Assembly: GCA_951394045.1 (NCBI GenBank)
Contig: OX595986.1
Span: 1,116,001 to 1,180,000, forward strand
Direction: 5' to 3'
DNA length: 64,000 nucleotides
From: Nitzschia sp. DOCU1
Lineage: Eukaryota > Bacillariophyta > Bacillariophyceae > Bacillariales > Bacillariaceae
Both the position numbers and the translations under genes were made by a program. The notes under the pieces were generated by a model, which saw only the letters and a program-made list of their open reading frames with translations, ran no database searches and was not told the origin of the DNA. Positions within the stretch are counted from its first letter, which is position 1; the number at the start of each line of letters is the position of its first letter. Positions 39,744 through 49,136 of the stretch are shown here, piece by piece.

Positions 39744-40711
39744 AGTTGCTGTCATGAGACCCAATGACGAGAGAAGTCAAAAACGAGGGCAATTGTTAGA
39801 GTTGTACGGTGATCTCCAGTGCTACCGCCGCCATAGTGAGTCAGAAAGCACGAAACTCTGGTTGACCACGTTCGAGAAAATTGCCAAAGGCGTGTTATGC
39901 CGATGATGCAAGCGCTTCGTCAACAATTTGTTACGAGAACGATTTGACGATCGGTCCACGTCAGAGAAGGAGGGGATAAGAATGGGGACTTTTTGTGCGG
40001 CAGCCTGGAGGGTCCCGTGTGACGAGCAAGAAGAAAATGAGAGACAAGGCCCTTTGGATTATGGAGTTCGACACTTTCTGAAATTTGTCGGGCCTGACGC
40101 TATCTGATGTCATTCTCCATTATGCCGCGTTGGACTGAGGTCGAACTTGATTACGTCAGAGAATTGCCCCTGTGAGAACTCTAGCAGGTCCCTTCTTCAA
40201 AAACACCGTGGAAAGACCTTGAAGCTGCAAGATCCGACGCTGACCTTCGACGAAGGCCTGCGACAAAGATCTTATCCCCATCCAATTCTCTTGAAGTACA
40301 GACAGTCCACCAGGCCCAAACAAAAACTGCCCAAGATTTGGGGAGAAGATGACGGTATTTTATCGCCTGCGAACCTTGTTGGCACCTGTTTGAAGCGCAT
40401 GTATTAAAATACTCCAACTCAGAATACTACATGTCATCCCACCGCCACCAGGCTAGGCCCCCGAAGTCGTTGAGTTCTGAGGTGACACACCCTTCTGGAA
40501 TCCCCACGTGGTCCTTAGTACACATTTTTACGTAGACACCGTCCTGATGATCCCCTTCTCGCCTTTTTTCCGAATATCGATTATTCACCGTAACTTTTTA
40601 CTCCGTAGACGACACTATCCAGAAGAGGCATCATCTAATAAGCACTGCAATCAATTTTTCATTACATTGCATTTGTTTGCTTGATGATCCCTCGCAGGAG
40701 AAGACAAAGAC
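39744..40711. other. Gene-free, 968 bp, before the cyclin
   Basis: A broken frame from about 39790 (LELYGDLQCYRRHSES) ends after some 40 codons and matches nothing I recognise; it might be a gene remnant. Small open frames at 40147-40417 on both strands have no support. The last ~200 bp should hold the cyclin promoter. Confidence 0.4.
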
Positions 40712-41707
40712 ATGTCAAGTTTAACATCGCATTGTAGGAATAGCACACCGACAATGGTTGATGACGGTGACAACACATCAGATTGCCGCACTCGAATACA
40801 AGAATTGCTCTTTGATGAGAATGCGTTCCGCCGATGCAGAGATCAAGTCGTCCTTGAAAGTTGCTCACACCCTTACCAAACCTTATTATGGAGGGATAGA
40901 GTTGCGCAGTGGTACTTTGATGTAATTGACCACTTGAATGTTCCTCGGGAGATTGTATTCCTTGCAATGAACTTCCTTGATCGTGCTGTAGCGGCCGATG
41001 GCATGGGGACTGCAGTCAACAAGGACGAGTACGAATTGAAGTCAACCACTTGCCTTTTCCTTGCCATTCGTGTATCTAGCAAGGCCGATCTCAAAATCTC
41101 AGATCTGCTCCAACTGAGCCAGTCGAGATTGCAGGTCAAGGACGTCCAGGCTGCTGGAACCAGGCTGCTTCGTGTTCTCTCTCTGAAGACTCCACTGGTT
41201 AACCCCACTTCTTTTGCCAAGTCCTTCCTGAGACTCATTCAATCGTCAATCTCATTAGAAGATTCAAGCTTTCTGATGGAAATGACGTGCTATTTGATGG
41301 AGTTGTCGGCCTGTGACCATATCTTCATCAGTGTCCCTCCATCCAAGCTGGCTTTCGCGGCTGTTGCAGTCTGCCTAGCGAGCGAACATGTGATCGCCCG
41401 AGTAGGACCCCAGACGAGGGATTCCTTTATCGATTCTCTAGAAGAAGAGACTTCGTTGTCTCTTGAGTCTTCTGAAATTAGACCGATCTTTGATCGGTTA
41501 TCCACTCTTTTCAATCAGAGTGAGGTGGGTGTCACTGCTACTAAGAACGCTCCAAACATCGTTTTGGACGACTCTGACGATAACGAGTCCTGCACCAAAC
41601 ATGACTCCACCGAGAGCTTGATCAGTCTTCTACCATGGACATCTACTGTGTCGGACCTCTCAGCTTTTCCCCAAGTCAAATCCTGCAAGAGGGCGAGACT
41701 GCGGTAA
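40712..41707 (+). CDS. Diatom-type cyclin
   Basis: 331 aa, single exon. The N-terminal cyclin box runs from about residue 50: LLWRDRVAQWYFDVIDHLN (the R-x-x-x-x-x-W/Y start helix), IVFLAMNFLDRAV and LKSTTCLFLAIRVSSKAD, with the conserved Lys and Asp/Arg positions of cyclin folds, then a second helical repeat (LMEMTCYLMELSACDHIF, SKLAFAAVAVCLASE). It fits the divergent cyclins expanded in diatoms (dsCYC). The C-tail is Ser/Asp-rich with DDSDDNES. Cyclins pair with CDKs and control cell-cycle entry, often in response to nutrients; specificity cannot be read here. It sits 3' of a transposon-like stretch. Confidence 0.82.
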   Translation: MSSLTSHCRNSTPTMVDDGDNTSDCRTRIQELLFDENAFRRCRDQVVLESCSHPYQTLLWRDRVAQWYFDVIDHLNVPREIVFLAMNFLDRAVAADGMGTAVNKDEYELKSTTCLFLAIRVSSKADLKISDLLQLSQSRLQVKDVQAAGTRLLRVLSLKTPLVNPTSFAKSFLRLIQSSISLEDSSFLMEMTCYLMELSACDHIFISVPPSKLAFAAVAVCLASEHVIARVGPQTRDSFIDSLEEETSLSLESSEIRPIFDRLSTLFNQSEVGVTATKNAPNIVLDDSDDNESCTKHDSTESLISLLPWTSTVSDLSAFPQVKSCKRARLR

Positions 41708-42313
41708 CCACTTGCGCCGCCGCCCCACCTTCAGGGACCCTTTGACTGCTAACTTCCTACTTTTGCTGTCCCTGTAACGAGGCCGGGTATCCTTCTTGAG
41801 TATCACGACAACATTTTATCTGATATGAAGGACCCCCCCCCTATTTCTCCTATTGTTCAATATCACCACCCAATCCTGTAATTTGTACAGTTGAACTCAG
41901 TTGTAACAGCAGATATCCCGAATAACTATTAGAGCATTGAAATATCTTCTGTCAATCTCTGAGTTTGGAGCGTAAGGACGTTCTTAGTAGAGGACGGAAC
42001 CTAGTATTTTAAACGAGCAAAAAACACGCGGGGAAGGCGTTTAGAGTAGCATTCTTGAAGCAGGCAAAAAGATGAATCTAGAGTACAGAAATGGAGCTAG
42101 AAATAATGGACCCTGCTTTCATCTAGGGGGATCATAGTGTGAAGCACGGTGCGCTCATATTTTGGTTCCCGCCCCCGTGGCAAGCAGGACAAACTTTAGG
42201 ATTTGCTGTACGCTGCGTCATTCGACTCCAACAACTCTAGGTTAGGGACTTCGCGGTTCCTGAGCGATCAATACACTTTCAAAAGAAAGCCAATGAAAAA
42301 GCTGGTTATAACC
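41708..42313. other. Intergenic, 606 bp, between converging genes
   Basis: The cyclin and the AKR-like gene converge. A short C run (about 41836-41844) is present. No gene is seen. Confidence 0.5.
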
Positions 42314-43764
42314 CTAAAGCTCTACTCGGACTTCATTGTGGTCGCCGTACTTGCCCTGAACCGTATATTCATGATAGATGTCGGGATCGGTTGCCAAATA
42401 GAGTCGGAATTTCGCGTGGGGGTGTGACTTTTCCTCGTATTTTTCACCCTTGGGCAGAAATGCGATCTGTTGATAATTATCTTGGCCCGCAACGTAGTAC
42501 AAAAACATGTCTTGATTTGTCGCATGGAAGGTTACGTGAACGTAGACATCGTCCGGCATGTCTAGCTTGCTCATCAACGCCTCGGAAGCTTGCGCTACGT
42601 ACCCCAACTCTTCGTTGTCCAAGTCTGGAATGGCCTGTATAACTACTGCTGAGTTTTGGGTCAGTCTGTCCAAATCGGAAGTCCGTGGTATCACTGACAT
42701 TCCAAACTGGACGAGCCATTTGAGAACCGCCTGTGAAATGGTTACCGGCATGTTTCCCTCAGGAGCTCGTTTCGTCAGGCGATTCGCCACATATAGAAGA
42801 TGATGATGAGCGTTCGGGGCGGAAAAGACGTTTGCAATGATGCCATTCATAACATTGTAGAGTTGAATGTGAATGTTGTGCTTATTGCATAAATTTACAA
42901 GTTTCCTACAAAAGAAAACGAACAATGGATGAGTTCCGCCCGCCAAAAGTACGCGCGACATAAACTCCTTCATTCTTACATGTCATGTATCAGCGACCAT
43001 ATATTGATCTGCGTAATATGAGGCTTCTCGCGGGCCATTGCAAGCAGTTCTTTCATGTCGTCCAACCCGAAGTTTGAAATTCCGATGGATCCAATGGCTG
43101 GGTAGTCCGCGCTCAGGTACATATCTTCCAATGCCTTCCAACTTTCTTTCCAAGCGTCCTTTTTATTTTCATGTGGCGGCGGACCGGCTTTCTTGACATA
43201 GTCCGGCAGAGCATTTTCTTCCTTCTCACAGTCCATCCACGGAATTGTGTCGTAGCAGCGAGGCCAATGTAAAAGAATATGCACGCGCAAGTCCACGTTC
43301 GGATCTTTGATGGCATCGCCGAGATCTTCCAATGATTCTTTCACTGAAATCTTTGTTCTTTCGTAGCCTAGATGCGTGTACCACACTTTCGTGACGACGT
43401 GTACTTGGACGCGGTCTTCAAACTTCTCCGTCTTTTTAAATCTTCGAACGCCTGTGACAATTCCTTTTGCGACTTGCTTTTCGTTCCGACTCGCTCTTGC
43501 CGTGTCAATCAGTCGAATTCGATGCTCACTTTTGATTCCTTCGTATATCATGTTTTCAATTCGGTTCGCTGCCAAATTCCCCACACCAATACCGATCAGT
43601 GGGAAAGGCTTACTGTTGCGAAGTGTGACCGTGGGGATATCGTCAATGAGCCCATCACGTCTTTTGGTAAAGCCACCGTAAAGGCTGGTTTCTCCATTGG
43701 ATGGTCCCACGACAAAAATGGCTGCAAAAAAGGCGATCAGGACAAGACGGAACGATCGCAGCAT
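42314..43764 (-). CDS. Secreted aldo-keto-reductase-like protein (paralogue 1), catalytic Tyr replaced
   Basis: 458 aa, two exons on the minus strand, 42980-43764 and 42314-42905, with a 74 nt GT-AG intron. It has a signal peptide (SFRLVLIAFFAAIFVVG). The AKR barrel is recognisable: VTLRNSKPFPLIGIGVG, RLIDTARASRNEKQVAKG, HVVTKVWYTHLGYERT, ILLHWPRCYD and IGSIGISNF. Of the catalytic tetrad, Asp (D87), Lys (K126) and His (H166) are present, but the Tyr of DTAxxYxNE is Ser (S92). After the barrel comes an extra beta-rich domain of ~85 residues (VYVHVTFHATNQDMFLYYV onward). The neighbour at 44500 is a paralogue with the same change. Reductase activity is doubtful; a binding or altered role is inferred. 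Confidence 0.75.
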
Positions 43765-44499
43765 TTCCTCACACTTTTTTCGACAGGTTTCGAGAGACTG
43801 TTGTCAAGGCGTTTACACTGCACTGCAATAGAGCGATGATCATCCACAAGGATATTCAAAAGATCTATCGAATTTTGATTTGATGGGAAGAAAGATGCAC
43901 AGCATCCCATGCGTCATCACCGACCGGCGATTCGATTCGGGATAGCGATCCAAGCAAGCAGGCGGGCTGAATGCACGATGAGCGCGTTCGCATTCGACTT
44001 CTTTGATCCAAGAAATGGGAAGTACTAGGGATAGGGAACAATGACCGAGGTGACCGACCCGTCGCCAAAATCCTCATTTGTTCTTCCGGGAGGCGGAATG
44101 ATTCTTCATGCCAAATTTGTGTAGCTAAAGGCATGAAGAAGTATCGCATACAGGTAGCTTTCGGCAGAGAAGCAAGAAAGCAGAAAGGCTGAAGCGGGGC
44201 GATGGGCTTCCGATGATGTTGCTGCTACTACCGGTAGGTTCTACCGGTAGACTAAGTTGACAACTACCGGTAGAACGAATCATCGATCGGCAACTGCGTA
44301 CTCACTACCTAAATTATTTTCTCCCTTTCGTATCTTTCTCGGATTTAGGAAATTGCTGCTCTTTGCGTTGAGGGCTCTAAGAGGAACGAATATTGTGCAT
44401 CTACCGTAGTGTAAATTAGGTTTACATGCACACCACGGGTGGCGAAAATCTAGGGATTCATGTGAAGTATGTAAGCAATCAAATGATTCATGAATCATC
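43765..44499. other. Intergenic, 735 bp, three CTACCGGTAG copies
   Basis: It separates the two AKR-like paralogues. CTACCGGTAG occurs at 44228-44237, 44241-44250 and 44264-44273, three copies in 46 bp. No gene is seen. The upstream flank of paralogue 1 lies at its left edge. Confidence 0.6.
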
Positions 44500-45837
44500 T
44501 TAATCTTGCTGCAACGTCACATGAACCTGTTGGATGTCGCCATACCAGCCATCCACAACATGGTCAAAATAAACGTAAGGATCGACCGCACTGTAAAGGC
44601 GGTATGCGTGCTTGGGATGCGTAAGATCGACGTAGTGAGATCCCTTCTTGATATAAGAAATCATGACTTCGTCTTCATCCGTGGGTCCTGGGTAGTAGAA
44701 AAGAACCATATCTTGATCTTGTGCGTGGAATGTCACTTGAACGTGGACATCTTCTTCCATGTCGCTGCCGCTCAAGATGGCTTCCACCGCATGACCAACG
44801 GCCTTGAGGTGTTCTTCGTCGAGATCACGGAGTCCTGCAAGGGAGAGGTCGGTTTCCCTCTGGACGGCCGAAATCTCGAACTGAGTCAACCACTTGAACA
44901 CAACTTGAGCAGTTGAGAGTGGTACGTCAGTTGAGGAAAGTTCATGAGCCACCTTACGCAGGTGCCCCTTAGCGTGCGGTGTATCCTTGGCTCGAGAAAC
45001 GATGCCGTTCATCACGTCGAAGACTTGCATGTGGGCGTTGTGGCGGTTGCACAAGTTCACAGTCGTGGGATCGTGCAACAACGACCAAACGTTGAGTTGA
45101 ACCAAATGAGGTCGGATTCGCGATTCACTCATAATGGCCTTCATGTCACCGTTCTTAAAGTTGGCAACGCCAATACTGGCAACGCCGGGGTAAGAATCCT
45201 TGGAGTTGTAAATATCCTCCAAAGCCTTCCAGCTCTCTTTCCACGCGTTTTGCTTGTCCAGAGCCGGTGGAGGACCGGCTTCCTTGACAGCGTCGGGAAG
45301 GTAATATTCCTCGCCGTCGCAATCCATCCATTCTACACCATCGTAGCATCGCGGCCAGTGGAGCATTAGGTGCACCTTAAGATCCACGTTGGGATCTTGG
45401 ATTGCTTCATCCAAGTTTCGCAAGGACTCTCTGACAGAGAGCATCGTGCGTTCGTAACCGAGGTGCGTGTACCATACCTTGGTCACAACATGAACCTCGA
45501 CGGGGCCATCCACGTCAGAAGATTCCTTCAGTTGTCGGACGCCTGCGACGATGCCCCTGGCCAACTCGCGCTCGTTGCGGCTCACAGCCGAGGTGTCGAA
45601 TAGGCGGACCGAGTTGCCAGCTTGAAAGACCTCGGCTACAACTTCCTCAACGTTGGAGGCTTTAACGTGCCCAACTTCGAGACCAATCAGGGGAAGCCTT
45701 ACACCGTTCGCAAGTCTCACGGTGCTCTTCTCGTTCTCCTTGCCTGGGAAGAAGAGCGAGTTCCAGATCCCTGAGCTCGTTGGGGTGCAATGAAGCAACA
45801 GATTAAACAATAGGATGAGGATAGTGTTTTGTCTCAT
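44500..45837 (-). CDS. Secreted aldo-keto-reductase-like protein (paralogue 2), catalytic Tyr replaced
   Basis: 445 aa, single exon, ATG at 45837; no intron, unlike paralogue 1. It has a signal peptide (NTILILLFNLLLHCTPTSS). Barrel landmarks parallel its neighbour: RLPLIGLEVG, RLFDTSAVSRNERELARG, HVVTKVWYTHLGYERT, LMLHWPRCYD and VASIGVANF. Asp D81, Lys K120 and His H160 are kept; the tetrad Tyr is Ser (S86). The C-terminal domain repeats HVQVTFHAQDQDMVLFYYPG, SHYVDLTHPKHAYRLYSA and DGWYGDIQQVHVTL, beta-rich and with a periodicity resembling VHL-beta-type domains. The pair arose by local duplication. Conservation of the Tyr-to-Ser change in both argues against random decay. Confidence 0.78.
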   Translation of the reverse strand: MRQNTILILLFNLLLHCTPTSSGIWNSLFFPGKENEKSTVRLANGVRLPLIGLEVGHVKASNVEEVVAEVFQAGNSVRLFDTSAVSRNERELARGIVAGVRQLKESSDVDGPVEVHVVTKVWYTHLGYERTMLSVRESLRNLDEAIQDPNVDLKVHLMLHWPRCYDGVEWMDCDGEEYYLPDAVKEAGPPPALDKQNAWKESWKALEDIYNSKDSYPGVASIGVANFKNGDMKAIMSESRIRPHLVQLNVWSLLHDPTTVNLCNRHNAHMQVFDVMNGIVSRAKDTPHAKGHLRKVAHELSSTDVPLSTAQVVFKWLTQFEISAVQRETDLSLAGLRDLDEEHLKAVGHAVEAILSGSDMEEDVHVQVTFHAQDQDMVLFYYPGPTDEDEVMISYIKKGSHYVDLTHPKHAYRLYSAVDPYVYFDHVVDGWYGDIQQVHVTLQQD

Positions 45838-47778
45838 CTTGATCAAGTCTTGTTGGACCGATTTCTATTTGTCGAGAAAGCGTTCTGTTGAGTGCCGCAA
45901 CGAAATTATGCGCACAACTCGAAGATACTCTTTTCGGAGGAAAAAGTGTGCTGGTGGCAGCCAACAAAGAAGAGGCCCTTGTCCTCTCGGCTCAAAGATA
46001 CAGACCGTTCGCAACCGCGAGACATGAAAAGATACCTCGGACACCTATGGAAATTGCTTTGCATCCATTCATCGGCGTTCGCATTTCCAGCCTTCGACCG
46101 TTCTGGCTTATTATTTTTACGCTTCTTCGGTAAGTGACCGGAATCGAGAGGCCTGCTTTCGTTCTGCCCCCTCGTTTGAAGAATGCAGTGTCTTTTTTGC
46201 ACTTCGAACGTCATCATATGCCCGCCAATAATGCATTCGATGACTGGGACCGGCACTGACTTCCTATGCCCGATGATGTAGCGCTACTCAAGCTCTACAA
46301 CAGCGACAGTCGGAACAACATCGAAGAAAGTGGTGTTGCTTAAGCCTCGCGAGCACAGACAGCCGGCAGTTCGCTCTTTCTTGGGGCAAGTGCCTGGTAC
46401 TTGCTCTACGTGTGACTGCATAGAAACAGAGTTTTCCCATCCTTGAAGAAATATCGTGCGGCAGCTCGAGAAAAGAACTCTTTGTTCTCGAGAGCGAAGA
46501 TATTCGCTATGAATATGCCCCTTTGCGCAGACCTTCAACTGATAGAACAGACGTGTTCCCTCGCGAAACGGCATTCAAAAAATGCCATTAACTCTATGCT
46601 CACACAACGGTGTAGCGAGGCGATTCGAAGCCAAAAACCCCTCCCCCCTTCTCTTTAAGCATGCTAGGTAGTAGTATGTGCTGTGGCGAAGAAAGACATG
46701 TGACATAAGTTTGGAGCCATCTGGCCCAGTGAAGATGGTGATGCCTGCATCCGCCGCCCCAGGTTGTCCTCCAGCAGACACAGAGAAGGTACTACTGCTG
46801 CAATACCGCTTTAACGAGTGCATCGACGGCGGGAGCAGAATACGGTCGGTAGTTAGAAGAAGCAAGAAGAACCCTACCGGTAGTAGTCGTCGTCAAGGAC
46901 CAGATGGCTCCGTCATTACAGAATAGTAGTAGTGTTCGCATCCCTTTCTTGTTCCGCGGCCCGAAGAGAAGACAACCGCGATTGCCACTGCCACCTCACA
47001 AGAACTGCTGCCCAGCAGTATTGCTTTATGGTACCGGTAATAGTAGTATGCTAGAGTAGTAGTATCGTACTATACTACCGGTAGCAGCGAGGAGCGCCAA
47101 GCGCGAGCTTGCGAAGGGGCGTAGCCGAGGAGTCGTACTCTCTATGGTACGACGACTATCGAGATTGCTGGTGGATAGTTCTTCGTTTGGTGTACTCCTT
47201 CTTCTTCTTCCTCGTCATTCTCTTCCTCTTCACAGCATATGGTGCTGGTCTGCTTTATTTTTAGTAGCCGAGGCGGAGGGCGATGACGTCGTGTAGTAGT
47301 TTTGCTTCATTGACGTCAAAGGCTACGGTACCTAGTTTTCTAAAGGTAGTAAAGCACTGTGACGTTTCCATCGACCAGTATTGTAGTGGGCGGCCTGCCT
47401 GATCATTACTACCGGTAATATGTATTGTGCAGATGATAATCATACCAGGTAGCTCTACTAGCGCAAGCAAGCACGACGACATTTTCGGACTCGTGCGACT
47501 GAATTCTATTGTATCAAACTAGTCGAAACGGACTGCGCCATCATCCATCCATCGACCACAGCGAGAGAGAAAGCAAAAACATCGCAGAAATCGGCGCACT
47601 CTACCGTCATCTCTCCTGTCATGATCGAATGGATCATCCAATTTGTTGTGGTGATTAACTCCCTCTCAACCAACGGGGGCATCGATCTTTGATCCTTCCC
47701 CGTTTCCTTTCTTGCTTTCGTTGGGTGTTGTTCAAACGGCTCTCGTTCAAGTGCGCAAAAAGACAGGCAGGGCGACAA
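45838..47778. other. Gene-poor, 1.94 kb, with palindrome copies
   Basis: Open frames on both strands (for example 45888, 46284, 46575, 47261) lack protein signature. CTACCGGTAG lies at 46874-46883 and 47075-47084, with near copies at 47032 and 47409. AGTAGT-type trinucleotide runs are frequent between 46870 and 47100. The last part holds the PEX12 promoter. Confidence 0.5.
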
Positions 47779-49020
47779 ATGTCCCTTCCACGGGTCAATC
47801 CGTTGATCCCACAGTCGGTGGGTGCCCTCCTTGCCGAAGAATGGACCATCGATCCACATTCCACTCTTCCTTCATTCTTGGAAATGACTATGGTAGAAGA
47901 AGCTCAACGATCCGGATGGGAAACGCTCAAATTCATTTTGGCGCAAGTCCAGCACAGATTGGACCGTTGGATCGAGTCTGTCGAAGCACGTCGGGAGGAG
48001 ACAAGCTTGTCGTTCTTTCAAAGGCTTGTCGTACGGTCAAGAGTCACAAGAGCGGTGCAATGTTTCTCTGCAAATTTATTGGCTGCGTACGGCCCTGAAA
48101 TCCGCTTTCTAATTGCCTACTGGCTTGAGAGACGGTCGTTGTTATCCACCATTACTTCTGCCACAATTTCAGAGGCGCTCCATGGCGGAAGAAGAGTCAA
48201 ATTAACGAGTCCGAACTCGACAGCAAGTGGGGAGTCAAGGCAAGCCAAACTGACACCGATGAGGAAGCAAGACGGAATCCGACTGGCTCTTTTGTTAGCA
48301 CTGGGCCGATATCTGACTGAGCGAGGCGATTGGTTGCATCAGCGGATGACAGGGGGGGACCATGCTGTCATGTCGAAGTTGCCTTTACGCGTTCAAAAGC
48401 TGTTTCGCTTTGTCTATCCCTTCTTATACACTACGGGAAAAGGATTGAATCTGTTACAGAGATGGAGGTATCTTGTGGGGCAGTCGGTATTTTTCGATCC
48501 CTACTCGCAGTGGTTGCATCTGGTTGTCCGTCGTATTGTTGCCGACGATGCTGCTCCTAGTAGTACTAGCAGTGCTACGCCGGCACCATTGAATTCTACA
48601 CCTGCTGGTTCAACCAACCAACAAAATTGGCCTCTTTCCACTCTTGCTTCCCCGACGTCTAGAAAGATCCTTATGGCTTGGTTGACGTCGGCGCTTGGAA
48701 TAAGTTGGCTTGCGCGACTTCAAACAATGCGTTCGGAACTGCGACAAAGAAGAAATCCATTGGAGAATCCAACAGTGTCCCCACCTCAAAAGCCCATACT
48801 CAACAGCACCGTCGCTAGAAGTACCGTCGAGAATTGCCCACCGACGCGCTGTCCCCTGTGCCGCTTGCCTCGGATCAATCCTACGGCGTCGACCAGTGGC
48901 TATGTGTTTTGTCTGACATGTCTGGTCAACGAGTTACGGAGAAATCCAGTTTGCCCCTTGACTGGGAAGACTTGCCCCGAGACGAACGTAATTAGACTTT
49001 TCGAGCCACACAGCCTCTAA
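47779..49020 (+). CDS. PEX12: Peroxisome biogenesis RING protein PEX12
   Basis: 413 aa from ATG 47779; an upstream in-frame start would need TTG. PEX12 is a RING E3 component of the peroxisomal importomer, with PEX2 and PEX10, that ubiquitinates PEX5 for recycling. LPSFLEMTMVEEAQRSGWETLKF is the conserved N-terminal region (PF04757 family). Hydrophobic helices follow at ~80-110, 165-185 and 205-235, and LFRFVYPFLYTTGKGLNLLQRWRYLVG is a hallmark of the family. The C-terminal RING-like part (from C358: RCPLCRLPRINPT ... YVFCLTCLVNEL ... CPLTG) lacks several zinc Cys/His, as PEX12 usually does. A Ser/Pro/Thr-rich stretch (~260-290) is an insert. Confidence 0.88.
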   Translation: MSLPRVNPLIPQSVGALLAEEWTIDPHSTLPSFLEMTMVEEAQRSGWETLKFILAQVQHRLDRWIESVEARREETSLSFFQRLVVRSRVTRAVQCFSANLLAAYGPEIRFLIAYWLERRSLLSTITSATISEALHGGRRVKLTSPNSTASGESRQAKLTPMRKQDGIRLALLLALGRYLTERGDWLHQRMTGGDHAVMSKLPLRVQKLFRFVYPFLYTTGKGLNLLQRWRYLVGQSVFFDPYSQWLHLVVRRIVADDAAPSSTSSATPAPLNSTPAGSTNQQNWPLSTLASPTSRKILMAWLTSALGISWLARLQTMRSELRQRRNPLENPTVSPPQKPILNSTVARSTVENCPPTRCPLCRLPRINPTASTSGYVFCLTCLVNELRRNPVCPLTGKTCPETNVIRLFEPHSL

Positions 49021-49136
49021 ATCACTGGTCGAGGAATTCTCTCTTGACACAGGCGGCAGTGACAAGACGTTATTTCATTAATTTTAATATGGATATGTAA
49101 GTAGAAGGATTCCCGTTACAATGCTAATGCGGCAGT

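Noticed and set aside
39790..39900. Broken frame (LELYGDLQCYRRHSES) as a pseudogene
   Set aside because: Only ~40 codons, matches nothing recognised; too little to call.
45888..46137. Overlapping 81-codon frames that read like short proteins
   Set aside because: Two frames of equal length overlap, with no signature and no spliced continuation; probably chance.
46284..46865. Minus-strand 96-codon frames
   Set aside because: No motif, low-quality composition, adjacent to simple repeats.
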